Source: Pieris napi
Lineage: Eukaryota > Arthropoda > Insecta > Lepidoptera > Pieridae
Direction of reading: 5' to 3'
NCBI RefSeq assembly: GCF_905475465.1
Contig: NC_062253.1
Span: 1,674,001 to 1,738,000 of the forward strand
DNA length: 64,000 nucleotides
Part shown: in pieces, positions 41,069 through 51,865 of the stretch
Layout: each line of letters begins with the position of its first letter
Numbering within the stretch: position 1 is the stretch's first letter
Program-made: the position numbers and the translations under genes
The notes under the pieces: model-generated
What the model was told of the DNA's origin: nothing
The model's input: the letters and a program-made list of their open reading frames with translations, nothing else
Database searches by the model: none

Positions 41069-41283
41069 AAAAAGAGTCTCTTTAGGCAAGGTTCCGAAGA
41101 TACTGGCAGCGTTCCCCCTTTGAATAGCCAGACTAATTCTTTGTCCGAGGTAGCTGCCAGGTTTTTGGTCTCCCATGATGTCGACTAACCTTTTTGCTAT
41201 TTCCTTAAAAAGCCTTATAGCGTTAAAACCCCACGGACCAAGGATCTAGACACCGAATGGGACAAAATGGGGCCATGTTTTCT
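41069..41283 (-). pseudogene. REL-type LINE C-terminal fragment
   Basis: On the - strand: FVPFGV, stop, ILGPWGFNAIRLFKEIAKRL, VDIMGDQ, then YLGQRISLAIQRGNAASIFG. It aligns residue by residue with the copy at 43,849-44,337 (FVPFGVETLGPWG..., LAQRISLAIQRGNAASV). One stop codon, no upstream part. Confidence 0.7.
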
Positions 41284-41397
41284 CCGAATATGATTTAATT
41301 AATTATCGCGATTAAATAATTTGCATTAATCTCGTACAAGAGTTTTCTCAGAGTGTTACAGAAAATTAATAGTCATAGTATCAATAAAAATAAATAA

Positions 41398-41620
41398 ATC
41401 AGTGTCGCTGCAACCTTTTTAGGTCTGGGTCTCAGATTTCTGTTTCATGATCACTTGTCAATCTAATCGGCCAATAAGATCAGCCTCCTGACAACAGCAG
41501 TCGACTTTTTGGGTCTAAAGCAAGCCGGTTTCCTAACGATGTTTTCCTTTAAAGTTTAAGCGAATTTTAAACACGCACTTAGATAGAAAGTCCATTGGTG
41601 CACAGCAGGGGCAGCATTCC
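41398..41620 (-). repeat. SINE-A lacking its head
   Basis: 'cagtgtcgctgcaaccttttt' (3' end complement) to 'gtccattggtgcacagcagg'. The A/B-box head is absent. Confidence 0.75.
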
Positions 41621-41698
41621 TACAACAATTAATACGTTTATGTACTATTATTTTTGAGAGCTTTGCTTACTTTTGCTGACAAGAGTATGGCCGTTTCT

Positions 41699-42247
41699 CC
41701 ACTGCTCCGGTCCGGCAAACGTTAATTACCGATCCGATTTAGAAACTCACAACAGTACTTACGTACTTCTCCACTACTCCGGCATCCGGTTTTTAACGAT
41801 CCAATAACTTGCTAGATCGGAACGCGGTGTTTTATCGGTCCAAGTATCCAAGAGGTTATAAATTATTATTCACAGGTTTATTTATAGTTTGTTTTATTTG
41901 TAAGAATCTGGATAACCTGGACCAACCCAAATTATGTTGCTATTTATTTATATTTTTATACCATATTATTAGTGAACGATTTATTAATTAGATTATAATA
42001 TTTTAAGATAGACAATATAAAAAAAGTAATAAACTTGCCAGGACAATAAAATATTCAGAATTTAGAACGTTTTATTAATAAATTAAGGTATATGGGTTTT
42101 AGTTAATATAAGTGTTGCATGATAAATATACAAGTATCGATTATTGTCGGATCGGATAGAGTGGAGAAGCGCAATCCGGCCTTCCGATATTTCTCTCGTG
42201 ACTCATTCCGGTATCCGACGCCGGACCGCAGCAGTGGAGAAAGGGCC
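41699..42247. mobile_element. TIR element with subterminal 'tccggcatccgg' repeats
   Basis: Left end GGCCGTTTCTCCACTGCTCC + 'ggtccggc' and the complement of the right end GGCCCTTTCTCCACTGCTGC + 'ggtccggc' are inverted copies of 28 bp with three mismatches. A second 'cttctccactactccggcat' sits 70 bp inward and its inverse near 42,165. No coding capacity. Superfamily and target duplication undetermined. Confidence 0.65.
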
Positions 42248-42779
42248 TAAGGGGGGGATAAATCTGCTTATGTAATACCTGAACGGCCCCATAGGCTAAA
42301 GATATTGTAAATGTGTGTATTATTTATAAGCAAGAAAACGAAAATTTCCAATTTATTATTTACAAAAATATTTTTTCAATTCCCTAGGGCAGCTACCCTC
42401 CTTAAACCCTCCGGCCACGCCCTTGCAAACTGTGTATCTAAGTTCGGTGTCTAAAAGAGGTAGAGTGCACAATAAACTACAGCAAACTTTTATAAAATAT
42501 TTGACTCTGCAACTGTACTAAATCAAACTTAATGTCCATTACTTGCAAAGCTTTTTAAAATTGTTAACATTATTGCTGAAATATCGAGTTCATAACCCTC
42601 TCTTCCGTGAAAGCAATTTCTTTGGTTTTTATTGTTTTAAATGATTGCAGGTTCGTGCAGTTTTGTTTAGTTGTGTATATTAATACCGTTTTATTAAAGC
42701 ATTAGCAGCTATTAGATTTAAATAAATGATCTTGAAACAAACTCCAGTTCAAAGAATTTGTATAACTCAAAACTTAGGG
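42248..42779. other. unassigned intergenic sequence
   Basis: No feature recognised. Confidence 0.4.
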
Positions 42780-42943
42780 ATTAAAAAGAGTGGCGGGAAG
42801 TTTTTTGCCAGTTCTTCTTGCCCGCTCTACGCCCTTGACTTGCGATCTGGAAGTAAATGTAAATTTTAAATTTCTTCTTTTTGACGTTCAAAGTGTACTT
42901 GGTTACCTATATGAATTAGGATATTTGAGTTTGAGTCTGATTA
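42780..42943 (+). repeat. tail-T LINE 3' end
   Basis: 'gattaaaaagagtggcggga' + 'agttttttgccagttcttct' then 'ctacgcccttgact', ending 'tttgagtttgagtc'. Confidence 0.7.
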
Positions 42944-43206
42944 AGAAATCTTAGGCCCAGATCTAAAGAGGTTGTAGTGCCTTTTTAGGTCTTGGCCTCA
43001 GATGTTTGTATCTGTTTCATGATCATTTATTAATCTAATCGGCAAGCGATCAGCCTCCAGTACCTGACACATGCCGGGTCTAAGTTTACCGTTTGATCAA
43101 ATGAAAGCGCACATAGAAAGAAAGTCCATTGGTGCACAGCCAAGGATCGAACCTACGACCTCAGGTATGAGAGTCGCACGCTGAAGCCACAAGGCCAACA
43201 CTGCTC
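42944..43206 (-). repeat. SINE-A with inverted scrap of a second copy
   Basis: 42,979-43,206 is the complement of SINE-A (tail 'cctttttaggtcttggcctc', head 'aagccacaaggccaacactg'). Immediately left, 'cttaggcccagatctaaaga' + 'ggttgtagtgcc' is the 3' end of another copy in + orientation, so two tails abut. Confidence 0.75.
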
Positions 43207-43330
43207 AGCGAATAAGTTAACCGATTTATAATTAATTGTTGTCGAATTTATGGTCCAAATACACGCCCACACTTTAAAGGCACCTTGCCTTTAAAAAGGC
43301 ATTATATTTAAGAACCCATAAATAAGTTAC

Positions 43331-43500
43331 AGGTTTTTGTTAGTCCAGCGTCGCAACCCTATTACCCCTAATGTTAAAAGCCGTTGTTTTAAACGATTAA
43401 AGACAGTTGACATTTAGTTTCATTGTATTTAATTTATTAAAACAGGCCTCCAACAATCGTCGAACTTACTCAAGCATTAAATTATTTTATCGTTGTAATT
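43331..43500. repeat. dispersed repeat shared with 29,405-29,590
   Basis: Same blocks as the left copy ('tttgttagtccagcgtcgca', 'ttaaacgattaaagacagtt', 'aatcgtcgaacttact'). Confidence 0.55.
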
Positions 43501-43503
43501 CAA

Positions 43504-43573
43504 TAAAGTATCAAAAATAACTATGTAATCAAATTTTATTGAATAAAATTATTATTTTTGATACTTTATTCTA
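43504..43573. repeat. AT-rich inverted repeat (hairpin)
   Basis: 'aataaagtatcaaaaataa' and 'ttatttttgatactttatt' are exact complements separated by about 31 bp. Confidence 0.7.
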
Positions 43574-43848
43574 ACAATTAAGGTACTTTTTACTAAGTAT
43601 GAGAGCTTATAAGCTCAGACATGAATCATTAAACAAATTAAGCTTTTGTTTCCGTATCTCCAAATAAGTTGTTATCATTGTTATGAACAGATAGGATATC
43701 CAATTTATTACAATATTGCTTTGCAAGGTTAAATAAAGGATTTAGGAAATTTATTAATCAAAGCATGATGAAATGGGCTTTAATAGATTTGGGTTGATTT
43801 TGTAGTGTGAGATAATGGTGGAACCTATCTTCCTAATAGAAAACTAAT
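43574..43848. other. unassigned intergenic sequence
   Basis: No feature recognised. Confidence 0.35.
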
Positions 43849-44440
43849 ACTAGATACCTAAACGACATTATACGCCGCTCTCTTGCCTCCGTCAATGTTC
43901 CAGCAATTTTGGAGCCAACAGGCATCGCAAGAGACGATGGCAAGCGGCCAGATGGAATGTCTTTGATCCCTTGGAAAATGGGACGGGCTTTAGTATGGGA
44001 TGCTACCTGTGTAGACACCTTTGCCCCGTCTCATCTCCTTCGGACAAGCCAAAAAGCTGGCGCGGCCGCAGAGCAGGGAGAAAATAACAAACGGCACAAA
44101 TATAAGAGTCTTTCCTCCAACTTCAATTTTGTTCCCTTTGGAGTAGAGACTCTTGGGCCGTGGGGTTCAAGTGCACAGGCGCTTATTAAAGATTTAAGTT
44201 GGCGCCTGGTAGATAGTACCGGTGACCGCAGAGCTGGCACTTTCTTGGCTCAAAGAATAAGTCTCGCAATACAGCGAGGAAATGCTGCCAGCGTTAAAGG
44301 TACACTGCCACAGGGACCGAACTTTTTAAATTTGTTTTAATTTTCATGTTATTTATTTTTAATTATTTTTATTATTACTTTATAGGTTATGAAAATTGTA
44401 AATACTGTATTTGTGTAAATAAATAAAATTATTAAAAGAT
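43849..44440 (+). pseudogene. REL-type LINE: endonuclease-like C-terminal domain plus 3' UTR
   Basis: An open frame of about 163 codons reads LNDIIRRSLASVNVPAILEP, GIARDDGKRPDGMSLIPW, GRALVWDATCVDTFAPSHL, a Lys/Ala-rich linker, FVPFGVETLGPWGSSA, DLSWRLVDSTGDRRAG, FLAQRISLAIQRGNAASV, and ends at 44,337. RPD, 15 residues, then D in VWDATC resembles the (K/R)PD-X12-14-D signature of restriction-like (PD-(D/E)XK) endonucleases used by some LINEs to nick DNA. This is an inference from motif shape. Similar C-terminal domains occur in RT proteins of many invertebrates. No RT domain lies upstream: 5'-truncated. A 3' UTR with 'attactttataggtta' and AATAAAAT follows. Relatives: 6,880, 17,590, 41,069. 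Confidence 0.6.
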
Positions 44441-44484
44441 ATATACTAGATACCTACTTGTGGAATTTGATTCTCGGCGAAACT

Positions 44485-44765
44485 ATATTAATGTTGAAAG
44501 AACTTTATTTCTTATTACAAAAATAATGTATTTTATTTACATGAGAAACTAAATATGTATAAACGAACGAGATACACGTCGCCATCAGCCATCGCAATTT
44601 TAGTCTAGGCTCATTCTGATATGTATCTTTAATGCCGTTTTGAATTGGTTAAACGCGCTAATATTACGAATTTTAGACGGTAATTGATTAAATAATTGCA
44701 CACCCTCATACTCAAAAGACTTTTTCAAATAATTTGTACGCGACTTCGGCAAGTTAAGCAAACTC
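44485..44765 (-). pseudogene. LINE-Y C-terminus and 3' UTR
   Basis: On the - strand: YEGVQLFNQLPSKIRNISAF, NQFKTALKIHIRMSLD, stop, 'tgatggcgacgtgtatctcg' and 'aagaaataaagttctttc'. It is close to the + copy at 39,700-39,992, so the family was active fairly recently. Confidence 0.75.
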
Positions 44766-45407
44766 GCTCGACGAGTATTGCGTGTTTTTTTTTTTTAAAT
44801 GATAACTTACTATGGATAGAGTTATTAAATTTTTTTTAATTAAGTTACAGTTTTTTTAATTAACATATAGTTGTTTAATCGTCATAATTTTGGTTTATTG
44901 GTAGATTTTAGACTGTGTATCAAAATATTGAAGAATTGTATCAAAATAGTACTTTTATTAATTTATTTTCTAGAGTTTGTATGTTAGAAATTTTGTTTTT
45001 GCATGCTGTACCCCGTATTTCAATTAGATATATGAAATGTGACTTGATTAATCAATTATAAATTAAATGACGTACAGATTGCGGAATGCATTTTGATATT
45101 GACCAAAATCTGCCTATTAGTGATTTTAGTTTAGTAATTATGTGTGATATTGATATATATATATATATATGTGATAATGATATTACTAAGTAATAAGCGT
45201 ATATACAGATAGACAGTAGAAATAAACAGACAAACATAACAGTTGATTATGTATGCTAGTCAAAACTTAAACCATTTCCTGAATACAGTCCTCGAATCTA
45301 ATACATTCCAGGGCCGTAATAATACTGGAGCGGACTTCTAAATACCACTTTCAATAATATTAAATTAGGGTCGCAGTGTTCAAACACCCACCTACCTTTT
45401 TTATATA
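44766..45407. other. unassigned AT-rich sequence
   Basis: A (TA)n tract lies near 45,153-45,168. No gene. Confidence 0.4.
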
Positions 45408-45510
45408 ACATACAAACGGGCAGGAGGCTCTCTGATGTTAAGTGAAACCGCCGCCCATAGACACTCTGAGGGATCACAAGTGCGTTTCTGGCTTTTATAG
45501 GCAACCAAAT
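45408..45510 (-). pseudogene. LINE-M C-terminal scrap
   Basis: 'caaacgggcaggaggctctc', 'gatgttaagtgaaaccgccg', 'cccatagacactctgag' are complements of the LINE-M stub. Confidence 0.65.
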
Positions 45511-46235
45511 AGTCACGTAAATCTATTGATACGTCTGCTTTTGTTGAAGTTTACGTTTTAATTGCTTATAATGTACCTATGGATGGTGCTGGCCATTTAG
45601 CTGCGCTATCGCCGGCTATTGTTGTTTTCGCGCGACGCGAGTTCATATACGTAGTTATATAACTAAATATTAATTATTTACATTTTGAACTCTGCCACAT
45701 GAAAAAGGTTTTATTTAAGTAATTTGAAGTCAAACATAGTTAGTTAGTAACAATAGTTTAGTTGAATAAGAACATTATATTAACAATCAAATATATAATT
45801 TTCTTCCACATTAAAAATTGTACTTTGTGTTTGTTTTTACCAATGTATCAGTGTGCAGAGCGTTGGCAAGCTTTTTCTTAATCAAAAAAAAAGTGTAATA
45901 CTAATATATTTAACATAACCTTTTTGCTATACTCATACAAGACGGCGTTAGCAAGCTCCCGCTTACTCTCGCAGCTTAATAATTTACTCGACTGTTCGCC
46001 GGAAAGCGGCTTATTTCTGATGCGGTGGCAGTGTACATCAAAAGCTTATATAGAGATGGTTAATGTTTAGCAAGAAGTCTTTCCTTTAACATTAAATCCT
46101 TTGGTAATTCTCGACAATAAAGGTGATGGTTAAAATGAACACCTAAAGACGAAACGACGTATTTTGTTTGTTTGTGATTGGTCGCCTAGAACCAGAAACT
46201 ATCGCATAAAAAAATCGTACGATATTCTGAAGGAC
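45511..46235. other. unassigned; small CpG-rich patch at 45,580-45,650
   Basis: 'gctgcgctatcgccggctat' and 'cgcgcgacgcgag' stand out from AT-rich surroundings but carry no frame or splice signal that I trust. Confidence 0.35.
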
Positions 46236-46520
46236 TCTAAGTCGAATTTATGCGGAAATACGTAAGTTGGTTGCCGCGCACCACCGCTATGTCCACACAC
46301 ACGCTATGCCTTAACAAACGCACAGTTGTGGAACGACGGACGTCGAGGTGATGCGGGTGGTATTTCGTACTCTGCCGCGACGTCAAGGTGACACGGAGAA
46401 AGTCTTTTTCGAGCAGCAAGCTTCTTTATATTACAGGGGCCAACGGGCAGAAGGGTTAAGTGATAAGTGATACCGCCGCCCATGGACACTCACATTTCGA
46501 GAAAGCTCGCAAATACCGGC
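46236..46520 (-). pseudogene. LINE-M stub, two rearranged pieces
   Basis: 46,236-46,430 holds the complement of the inner part ('cgcaccaccgctatg', 'cacagttgtggaacgacgga', 'cgtcgaggtgatgcgggtgg'); 46,431-46,520 holds the end ('gggccaacgggcagaaggg', 'cgcccatggacactcaca'). The order is opposite to the reference, so the pieces are rearranged or from two copies. A further scrap, 'caattgtggaacaacgcacg' + 'tcga', lies at 47,034-47,057. Confidence 0.6.
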
Positions 46521-46776
46521 TTTTTTTTGGTATCTAGTGCGCGGCCGAAACTGCTTAAAAAATCGGTTGTCTGTAAAGTCGATTTACTGACGATAGTTGA
46601 ACGTGACAACGTCATAAAAAAATATTGATGGGATGGTTGCATTTAAAAAAAAAATAAAAAAATTGTTTGATAGATATTTTGTATGGATATAGAGGAGGTA
46701 AATGGAAATCACAATTGAATTGATCAAGTTACATTTATTTGTACGCATAAATACAATTATGTCAATTTTAAATGGA

Positions 46777-46964
46777 ACGCCTCAGAGCGAGGTAACGCCT
46801 CAGAGCGAGGTAACGCCTCAGAGCGAGGTAACGTCTCAGAGTGAGGTAACGCCTCAGAGCGAGGTAACGCCTCAGAGCGAGGTAACGCCTCAGAGCGAGG
46901 TAACGCCTCAGAGTGAGGTAACGCCTCAGAGCGAGGTAATGCCTCAGAGTGAGGTAACGCCGCA
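46777..46964. repeat. 18-bp minisatellite, about ten copies
   Basis: Unit ACGCCTCAGAGCGAGGTA with few substitutions (gcg to gtg, acg to atg). Since 18 is a multiple of 3, all frames stay open: (TPQSEV)n on +, with a matching run on the - strand. There is no surrounding gene, so the long frames are a by-product of the array. Confidence 0.85.
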
Positions 46965-47404
46965 TGAGACATGTTTTTTCGTGCGTGCAGCCGGCTCCAT
47001 CGAATTATAAGACGTTGTCTCGTCAAAAACGGTCAATTGTGGAACAACGCACGTCGATTATATTACTCGTAACAATAATGATAACGTATCTTCTAAATTA
47101 TTTAAGTCCGAGTCCCTATCTGTATAATAATGGTATGACATGAAATCACAGCGAAGTTGTGACATGAACTGTCGCATTTCCAATATTACAAGGTAATGTT
47201 GAAGATTAATATCTGCGTTAGTGAGAATTCTAAGAACATAGCATCGATAACTATGACGAAAATTTTTAGATCACTGTTTCCCAACGTTGGGCCGTCGCCC
47301 CACAGGGGGCTACTAGATCAACACTCCCCTAGGAGGCCCGCTATTATTACGGATCGAATAGGTCTATTATTTTTATTAGCCATATCACAAACAGACGTAA
47401 CATA
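46965..47404. other. unassigned; hAT-like scrap near 47,268-47,345
   Basis: 'cactgtttcccaacgttggg' followed by 'gccccacagggggctac' resembles a hAT end with subterminal repeats (compare 40,288), but no second end or target duplication was found. Confidence 0.3.
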
Positions 47405-48049
47405 CAAGACGACTTATTGGTCTAGTGGTTAGCACCCCTGACTGCGAATCCATGGGGCCGGGTTCGATCCCCGGTTGAGATGAACATCGATGTGATGAGC
47501 ATTTTGGTGTTGTGCTTAGGTCCTGGGTGTTTAAATATGTATTTATATGTCTATCTATCTTTCTATATATATAAAAAGAAAATGGTGTTCGTTTGAGGCT
47601 CTTTCACGCTTAAACCACTGATCGTATCGACATGAAACTACCACCATTCGATGCGAAATTTTTCCTAGATGGTTTATGGCTATTTATTTTTTTAATTCCA
47701 ACGTTCCTTCATTTTTTTATTTCAGTTTTACGTTTATGAAAATTTTTCCCGCTAATAAAAACAAAAGAGGCTTCCTAGAACCGCAAAACGTCAACATCTG
47801 TTAAAAACTCGATTTTCGAAATATTTCAATTTTCTTAGCGGGAAGTTAAAAAGAAGAATAATAAAAATATGAAAAAAAATAAAATAATGAAACATAAAAT
47901 TTATTTTAATTCGTCTAGCAAAGCGGGCGCGAAACGGCTAGTCTATAATATATCCGTTGCCTAGTACCCATAACACAAGCTTCACCAGCTTAGCATGGGA
48001 CTAGGTCAATTGGTGTGAATTGTCTTTTAAAAAAAAAATAAAAAAAATA
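47405..48049 (+). repeat. SINE-B split by a Helitron
   Basis: The 5' half ('attggtctagtggttagcac', 'gggttcgatccccgg', 'tttatatgtctatctatct') and 3' half ('tctataatatatccgttgc', 'cttagcatgggactaggtc', 'gtcttttaaaaaa') flank 47,562-47,941. Removing that insert restores a normal SINE-B of about 265 bp with A-tail. Confidence 0.85.
47562..47941 (+). mobile_element. Non-autonomous Helitron-like element nested in SINE-B
   Basis: Starts TCTATATATATAAAAAGAAA and ends GGGCGCGAAACGGCTAG before a T. The SINE on both sides fixes both boundaries to within a few bases and shows no target duplication, as expected for Helitrons. No coding capacity. Confidence 0.8.
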
Positions 48050-48368
48050 GTAGACTTGTATCAGGGCTGTATCTAATCATACCTTTTTCACGTGACGCGT
48101 GAATCGTATTTCCTCTAAATGAGGTAGACATTTTGTTGAATCCATTAACATTTACATTACAGAGAAATAAAGGAATAATAAGAACACGCATTGCGACGGC
48201 CTCGAATAATAAGCTAATCAAAATACGGAATGTGGGCATTTTGTATGCCTTGATAAGTTTTTGCTGGATTCTTGTTCCTTGTGACAGCTCGTAACTATTA
48301 TTAACATATTTGTGGAAATGTAATTTCAAAGGAAAGAAAGAAAGTTTTGCATACGGTAATTAAAATAG
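48050..48368. other. unassigned intergenic sequence
   Basis: The 100-codon frame (48,027-48,329, -) crosses the SINE-B A-tail and has no domain. Confidence 0.35.
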
Positions 48369-48630
48369 AGCAGTGTTGGCCTAGTCGCTTCAGCGTGCGA
48401 CTCTCATACCTGAAGTCGTAGGTTCGATCCCCGATGTGTGCATTTAACATTCGCTCGAACGGTGAAGGAAAACATCGTGAGAAACCGACATGTCTTAGAC
48501 CTAAAAAGTCGACGGCGTGTGTCAGGCACTGGAGGCTGATCACCTACTTGCCTATTAGATTTAAAAATGATCATGAAACAGATTCAGAAATCTGAGGCCA
48601 AGACTTAAAGAGGTTGTAGTGCCACTGATT
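48369..48630 (+). repeat. SINE-A, near full length
   Basis: Head 'gcagtgttggcctagtcgct', B-box 'ggttcgatccccg' (a short deletion follows), tail 'ggttgtagtgccactgattt'. Confidence 0.85.
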
Positions 48631-49009
48631 TATTATTTATTTATTTAATTAAAATAGGCAGTTGTTATTATTTTTCAATCAACAATAAACTTGTAACTTA
48701 GGTATTTGTTGGTGTTACCAATTTATTATTTTTAGGTTGACGGAACATTTTAAATAACAAAGATACTTTTAAGAGGACATAAAACATCAATGCATCTAAA
48801 TTCCTAACTAAGATAAGAGTTTCCACTTGTCTTCCAGTTGATAAATGTATTTTTATTCATATACATGACTTACACTTCACAAAAAAACCAAAGACAAAAC
48901 ATTCACAGACTAAGCTTGTAATTGAAATTATGATGTCCCATAGTCAACAGCAAAATGGCGTAATAATTGTTTGTTTCTGAAAAAATAACAGACTTGCAAT
49001 TATGAAGTA
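48631..49009. other. unassigned intergenic sequence
   Basis: No feature recognised. Confidence 0.4.
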
Positions 49010-49230
49010 TTTCCGAACATCCAATTCTTAAGACACCGGCAACGCACTCGCGAGCATTGAGGCGCTGGCATTGAGAGTGTCTACGGGCGGAGCGGTACCA
49101 CTTTACATCAGATGAGCCCGTGTTTCATAAAAAAAGCGTTTCGATTCTTAAAAAACTTGCACACCTTCTGGCAGTGAAGTATCCAAGGATATCAAATGAG
49201 CCTCTTGTCTAGTAGTCCCCTATTCTATAA
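49010..49230 (+). pseudogene. two LINE-M scraps in tandem
   Basis: 49,010-49,130: 'gaagtatttccgaacatcca', 'caccggcaacgcactcgcga', 'cagatgagcccgtgtttcat'. 49,150-49,230: a second, more decayed end 'caaatgagcctcttgtctag'. Confidence 0.55.
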
Positions 49231-49432
49231 AATAATCATTAGTTTAATTGGTACCTTATTTAAACCGCTTTACTGATTCTTTAATCAGCGTAAATAACTC
49301 CCAAATAATTGGGAAACTGGTTCCCTATTGATTAATCCCTTCTCGTCCTGCGGTTAGACCATTTCAATATAAATGAAGCACTATTCAAGTAAATAAATTT
49401 ATTCTAAAATGCCATTCATGCTCTTCTTCATG

Positions 49433-49735
49433 GCAGCTGTTTTTTTTATTTGACAGAAAGAGACGAAAGAGTACTGAACGAACGAACTGAGACGAATGAA
49501 ACGTGGCGGTAAAGTTTTTACGGATGAATATTAGCGTCACGAAGATATGCAGCGTTTTTCTCGAAGAAAAGGGAGAGAGCGATTGACACACAGTGAGAAA
49601 GGGCGAACGTAGCATGAAGCATATAGCTATGGAGCGAGAGTAGGGAGCAAGCAAGTTAGAAAGATCGAGAGAGAGAGTGAGATAGAGCGATCGTCGTATC
49701 ACTGATACGTGCCGCGAAAGCCAGCATTATTTTAC
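49433..49735 (-). mobile_element. MITE-S partial copy
   Basis: On the - strand the CT-rich block and 'aacgctgcatatcttcgtga' + 'cgctaatatt' are present, as in 24,880-25,205 with the 'ctctcgctcca' units. The terminal repeat is not found. The 105-codon frame (49,385-49,702, -) is the CT-rich block read through. Confidence 0.6.
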
Positions 49736-50312
49736 CGAAACTACGTTGCATATGGCGGGATCATTTTTATATTATGTAAATAATATACCGTTAATATATT
49801 GGTTGGATTTTTGAAATAGGCTTTAGAGTTTATTATTATTAAAATCACTTTTTATAATTCCATCCCCTTTCAAAGGGCCTTCAATTTTGAACGCCGACTG
49901 AACAATGACTTCTGAAGATTCTTCAAATTGCGGACGTTCCAAGGTACTGCTTAAGGTCTGCTAGGGTTTAATAATTGCCTCAGCCATAATGATATCCTGG
50001 GAAACAATAGCGGGTTTCCTTTGGCGTCCACAATATAGAAGTCACAGATTTAATAGCAATATTTAGACATGAAAAAGGGTTATTAGAGCCCTCTCCTACA
50101 TTATATTCGCGTTAAATTGCGATCTTCGACCTTGGTTTTGAAAGCTTCCGGCCTTTGAGAAGTGGAGCGATATTGGCGTTTCAATGCTTATTCTATCCTA
50201 ACTATACAAAGTTATTGTTTGACCTATAATTATAAGGAACACGCATATATAACATGTTGGTCTGTCTCTGTTTTGGTTTGTTTACATGTAAATAAACATT
50301 ACATGTGTATGA
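49736..50312. other. unassigned intergenic sequence
   Basis: No gene or repeat recognised in about 0.6 kb. Confidence 0.4.
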
Positions 50313-50753
50313 TCTCTATATATAAAAATGAAACCCGTTTTCCGTTGTCACGACATAACATGAAAACGGCTTGACCGATTTGTCTGATTCTTTTTTTATA
50401 ATATTCCTTGAAGTACGAGGATGGTTCTTACAGAGAGAAAAATTAAAAAAAATTGAGTGAAAAAGTCTAAAAACAACACTTTTCTATATTCAAACAAATA
50501 TTCATACAAAATATTCGTAATAATATTTAAAGGCAATTTGAACTTTAATACCACCTTATTATCATAAAGTTCAAGACGTGTTAGTGGAGGGGTTCCGGGA
50601 AGGTAAATTTTTATTTTTTGACATAATGTATTTGTTGTATTATCAACTTTCTTTTTTTTATCTTACTAGCTAGACCGTTGTCCCGAATAGCAGGATGAGT
50701 ATTTAAAAAAAAAATCGAATGTTAGGCGGTACGATGTTTGCCAGGCCAGCTAG
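50313..50753 (+). mobile_element. Non-autonomous Helitron-like element
   Basis: Starts TCTCTATATATAAAAATGAA after an A and ends GTTTGCCAGGCCAGCTAG before a T. The subterminal 'aacggcttgaccgatttgtc' matches the class. No coding capacity. Confidence 0.8.
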
Positions 50754-51695
50754 TCTAAAATAAAAATGTTATTACAAAAAAAAAAAACATATCAAAATCA
50801 AAAATATTCTCTGAAAATCTATCAAGACTTATATACCTATAATATATGAATGATTATGACCAAATTTTGTATTATGCCTCTTAGTTTGTTGTTTATGAAT
50901 TCAAAGCATTGATGTGGATATTAGGTACTATTCAAATCTCTTAGATCAAATCCTAGTTTACCATATCATAAATATAAGAGTATTTTTGGGATATTAGGAG
51001 GTTTCGCAAGAGTTTCTGTATAAGACTTATATTCATTTTTTGAAACCATAGCAAACAAATCTAATAAATGAGATATGATTAAGCTATTTTGAGAATTTTA
51101 ATCTACAATCGCAAATACGATAATGACGTTAATATGATTTTAAAATTAAATTCAGAATAAGTCCGCGGCCATATAAAATTGTAATCAAGCATGACTTGTT
51201 ATTTTAGAGTTAATCAAGTAAAAAATACCTGAAGGAAATTAATTGGGTTTTGGCGTTGCGGCAACTCGATCAATGTCAGGTCTGAGTGCTAAGCTTTTGA
51301 AATTTATTGAAGTTCGTGCTAATTAATGAGGAACTTTAATTAGAATATCATCCACTCCGGTTATTTATTATTTCGGTGTACATTATTAATCTATTGTCTA
51401 TGGAGATTTTTTGGCCGACTGCTAATGTAGTAGGTCTTTAGGTGAGCGTAACATTATTTTATAATAACAATAAGTAGTAGAATTAATTTTCACGATTCGT
51501 ATCTTTAAGTTCATAATATGTATAATAACTTAAAAGATTGTTAAGAGAATATTTTATATTCTTCATTTCACGCCATCTGCTGGAACGTAAATAAATCAAT
51601 AGGTATCTGGTCTAAATATGTAATTATAATATGTATATATTTTCATTCTAATATACACAAAAAGCGGCGAAAAAAACAAACTTTCTCTCCAATTT
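50754..51695. other. unassigned AT-rich intergenic sequence
   Basis: About 0.9 kb. No frame, RNA or repeat recognised. Confidence 0.4.
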
Positions 51696-51865
51696 ATATT
51701 TATTTTTTTTTTTTTTTTTTTTTTTTATATTATGGCAACAGCTTCAACTTTATGCCAGTTTCAAGTAAAAGGTTGGGAAACTACACGCGAAAAAAAAATA
51801 AACAAAGACATCAAAAGGAAATAAAGGGATAAGCTGGTTAAAAATAAAATATGTACATAAACATA

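Noticed and set aside
46702..47026. Repeat-protein genes on both strands at the minisatellite
   Set aside because: The frames exist because the unit is 18 bp long. No start context, domain or flanking coding sequence supports them.
49385..49702. 105-codon frame (SLYLTLSLDLSNLL...) as a membrane protein
   Set aside because: It is the CT-rich block of MITE-S read on the - strand. A similar frame appears in the copy at 24,959.
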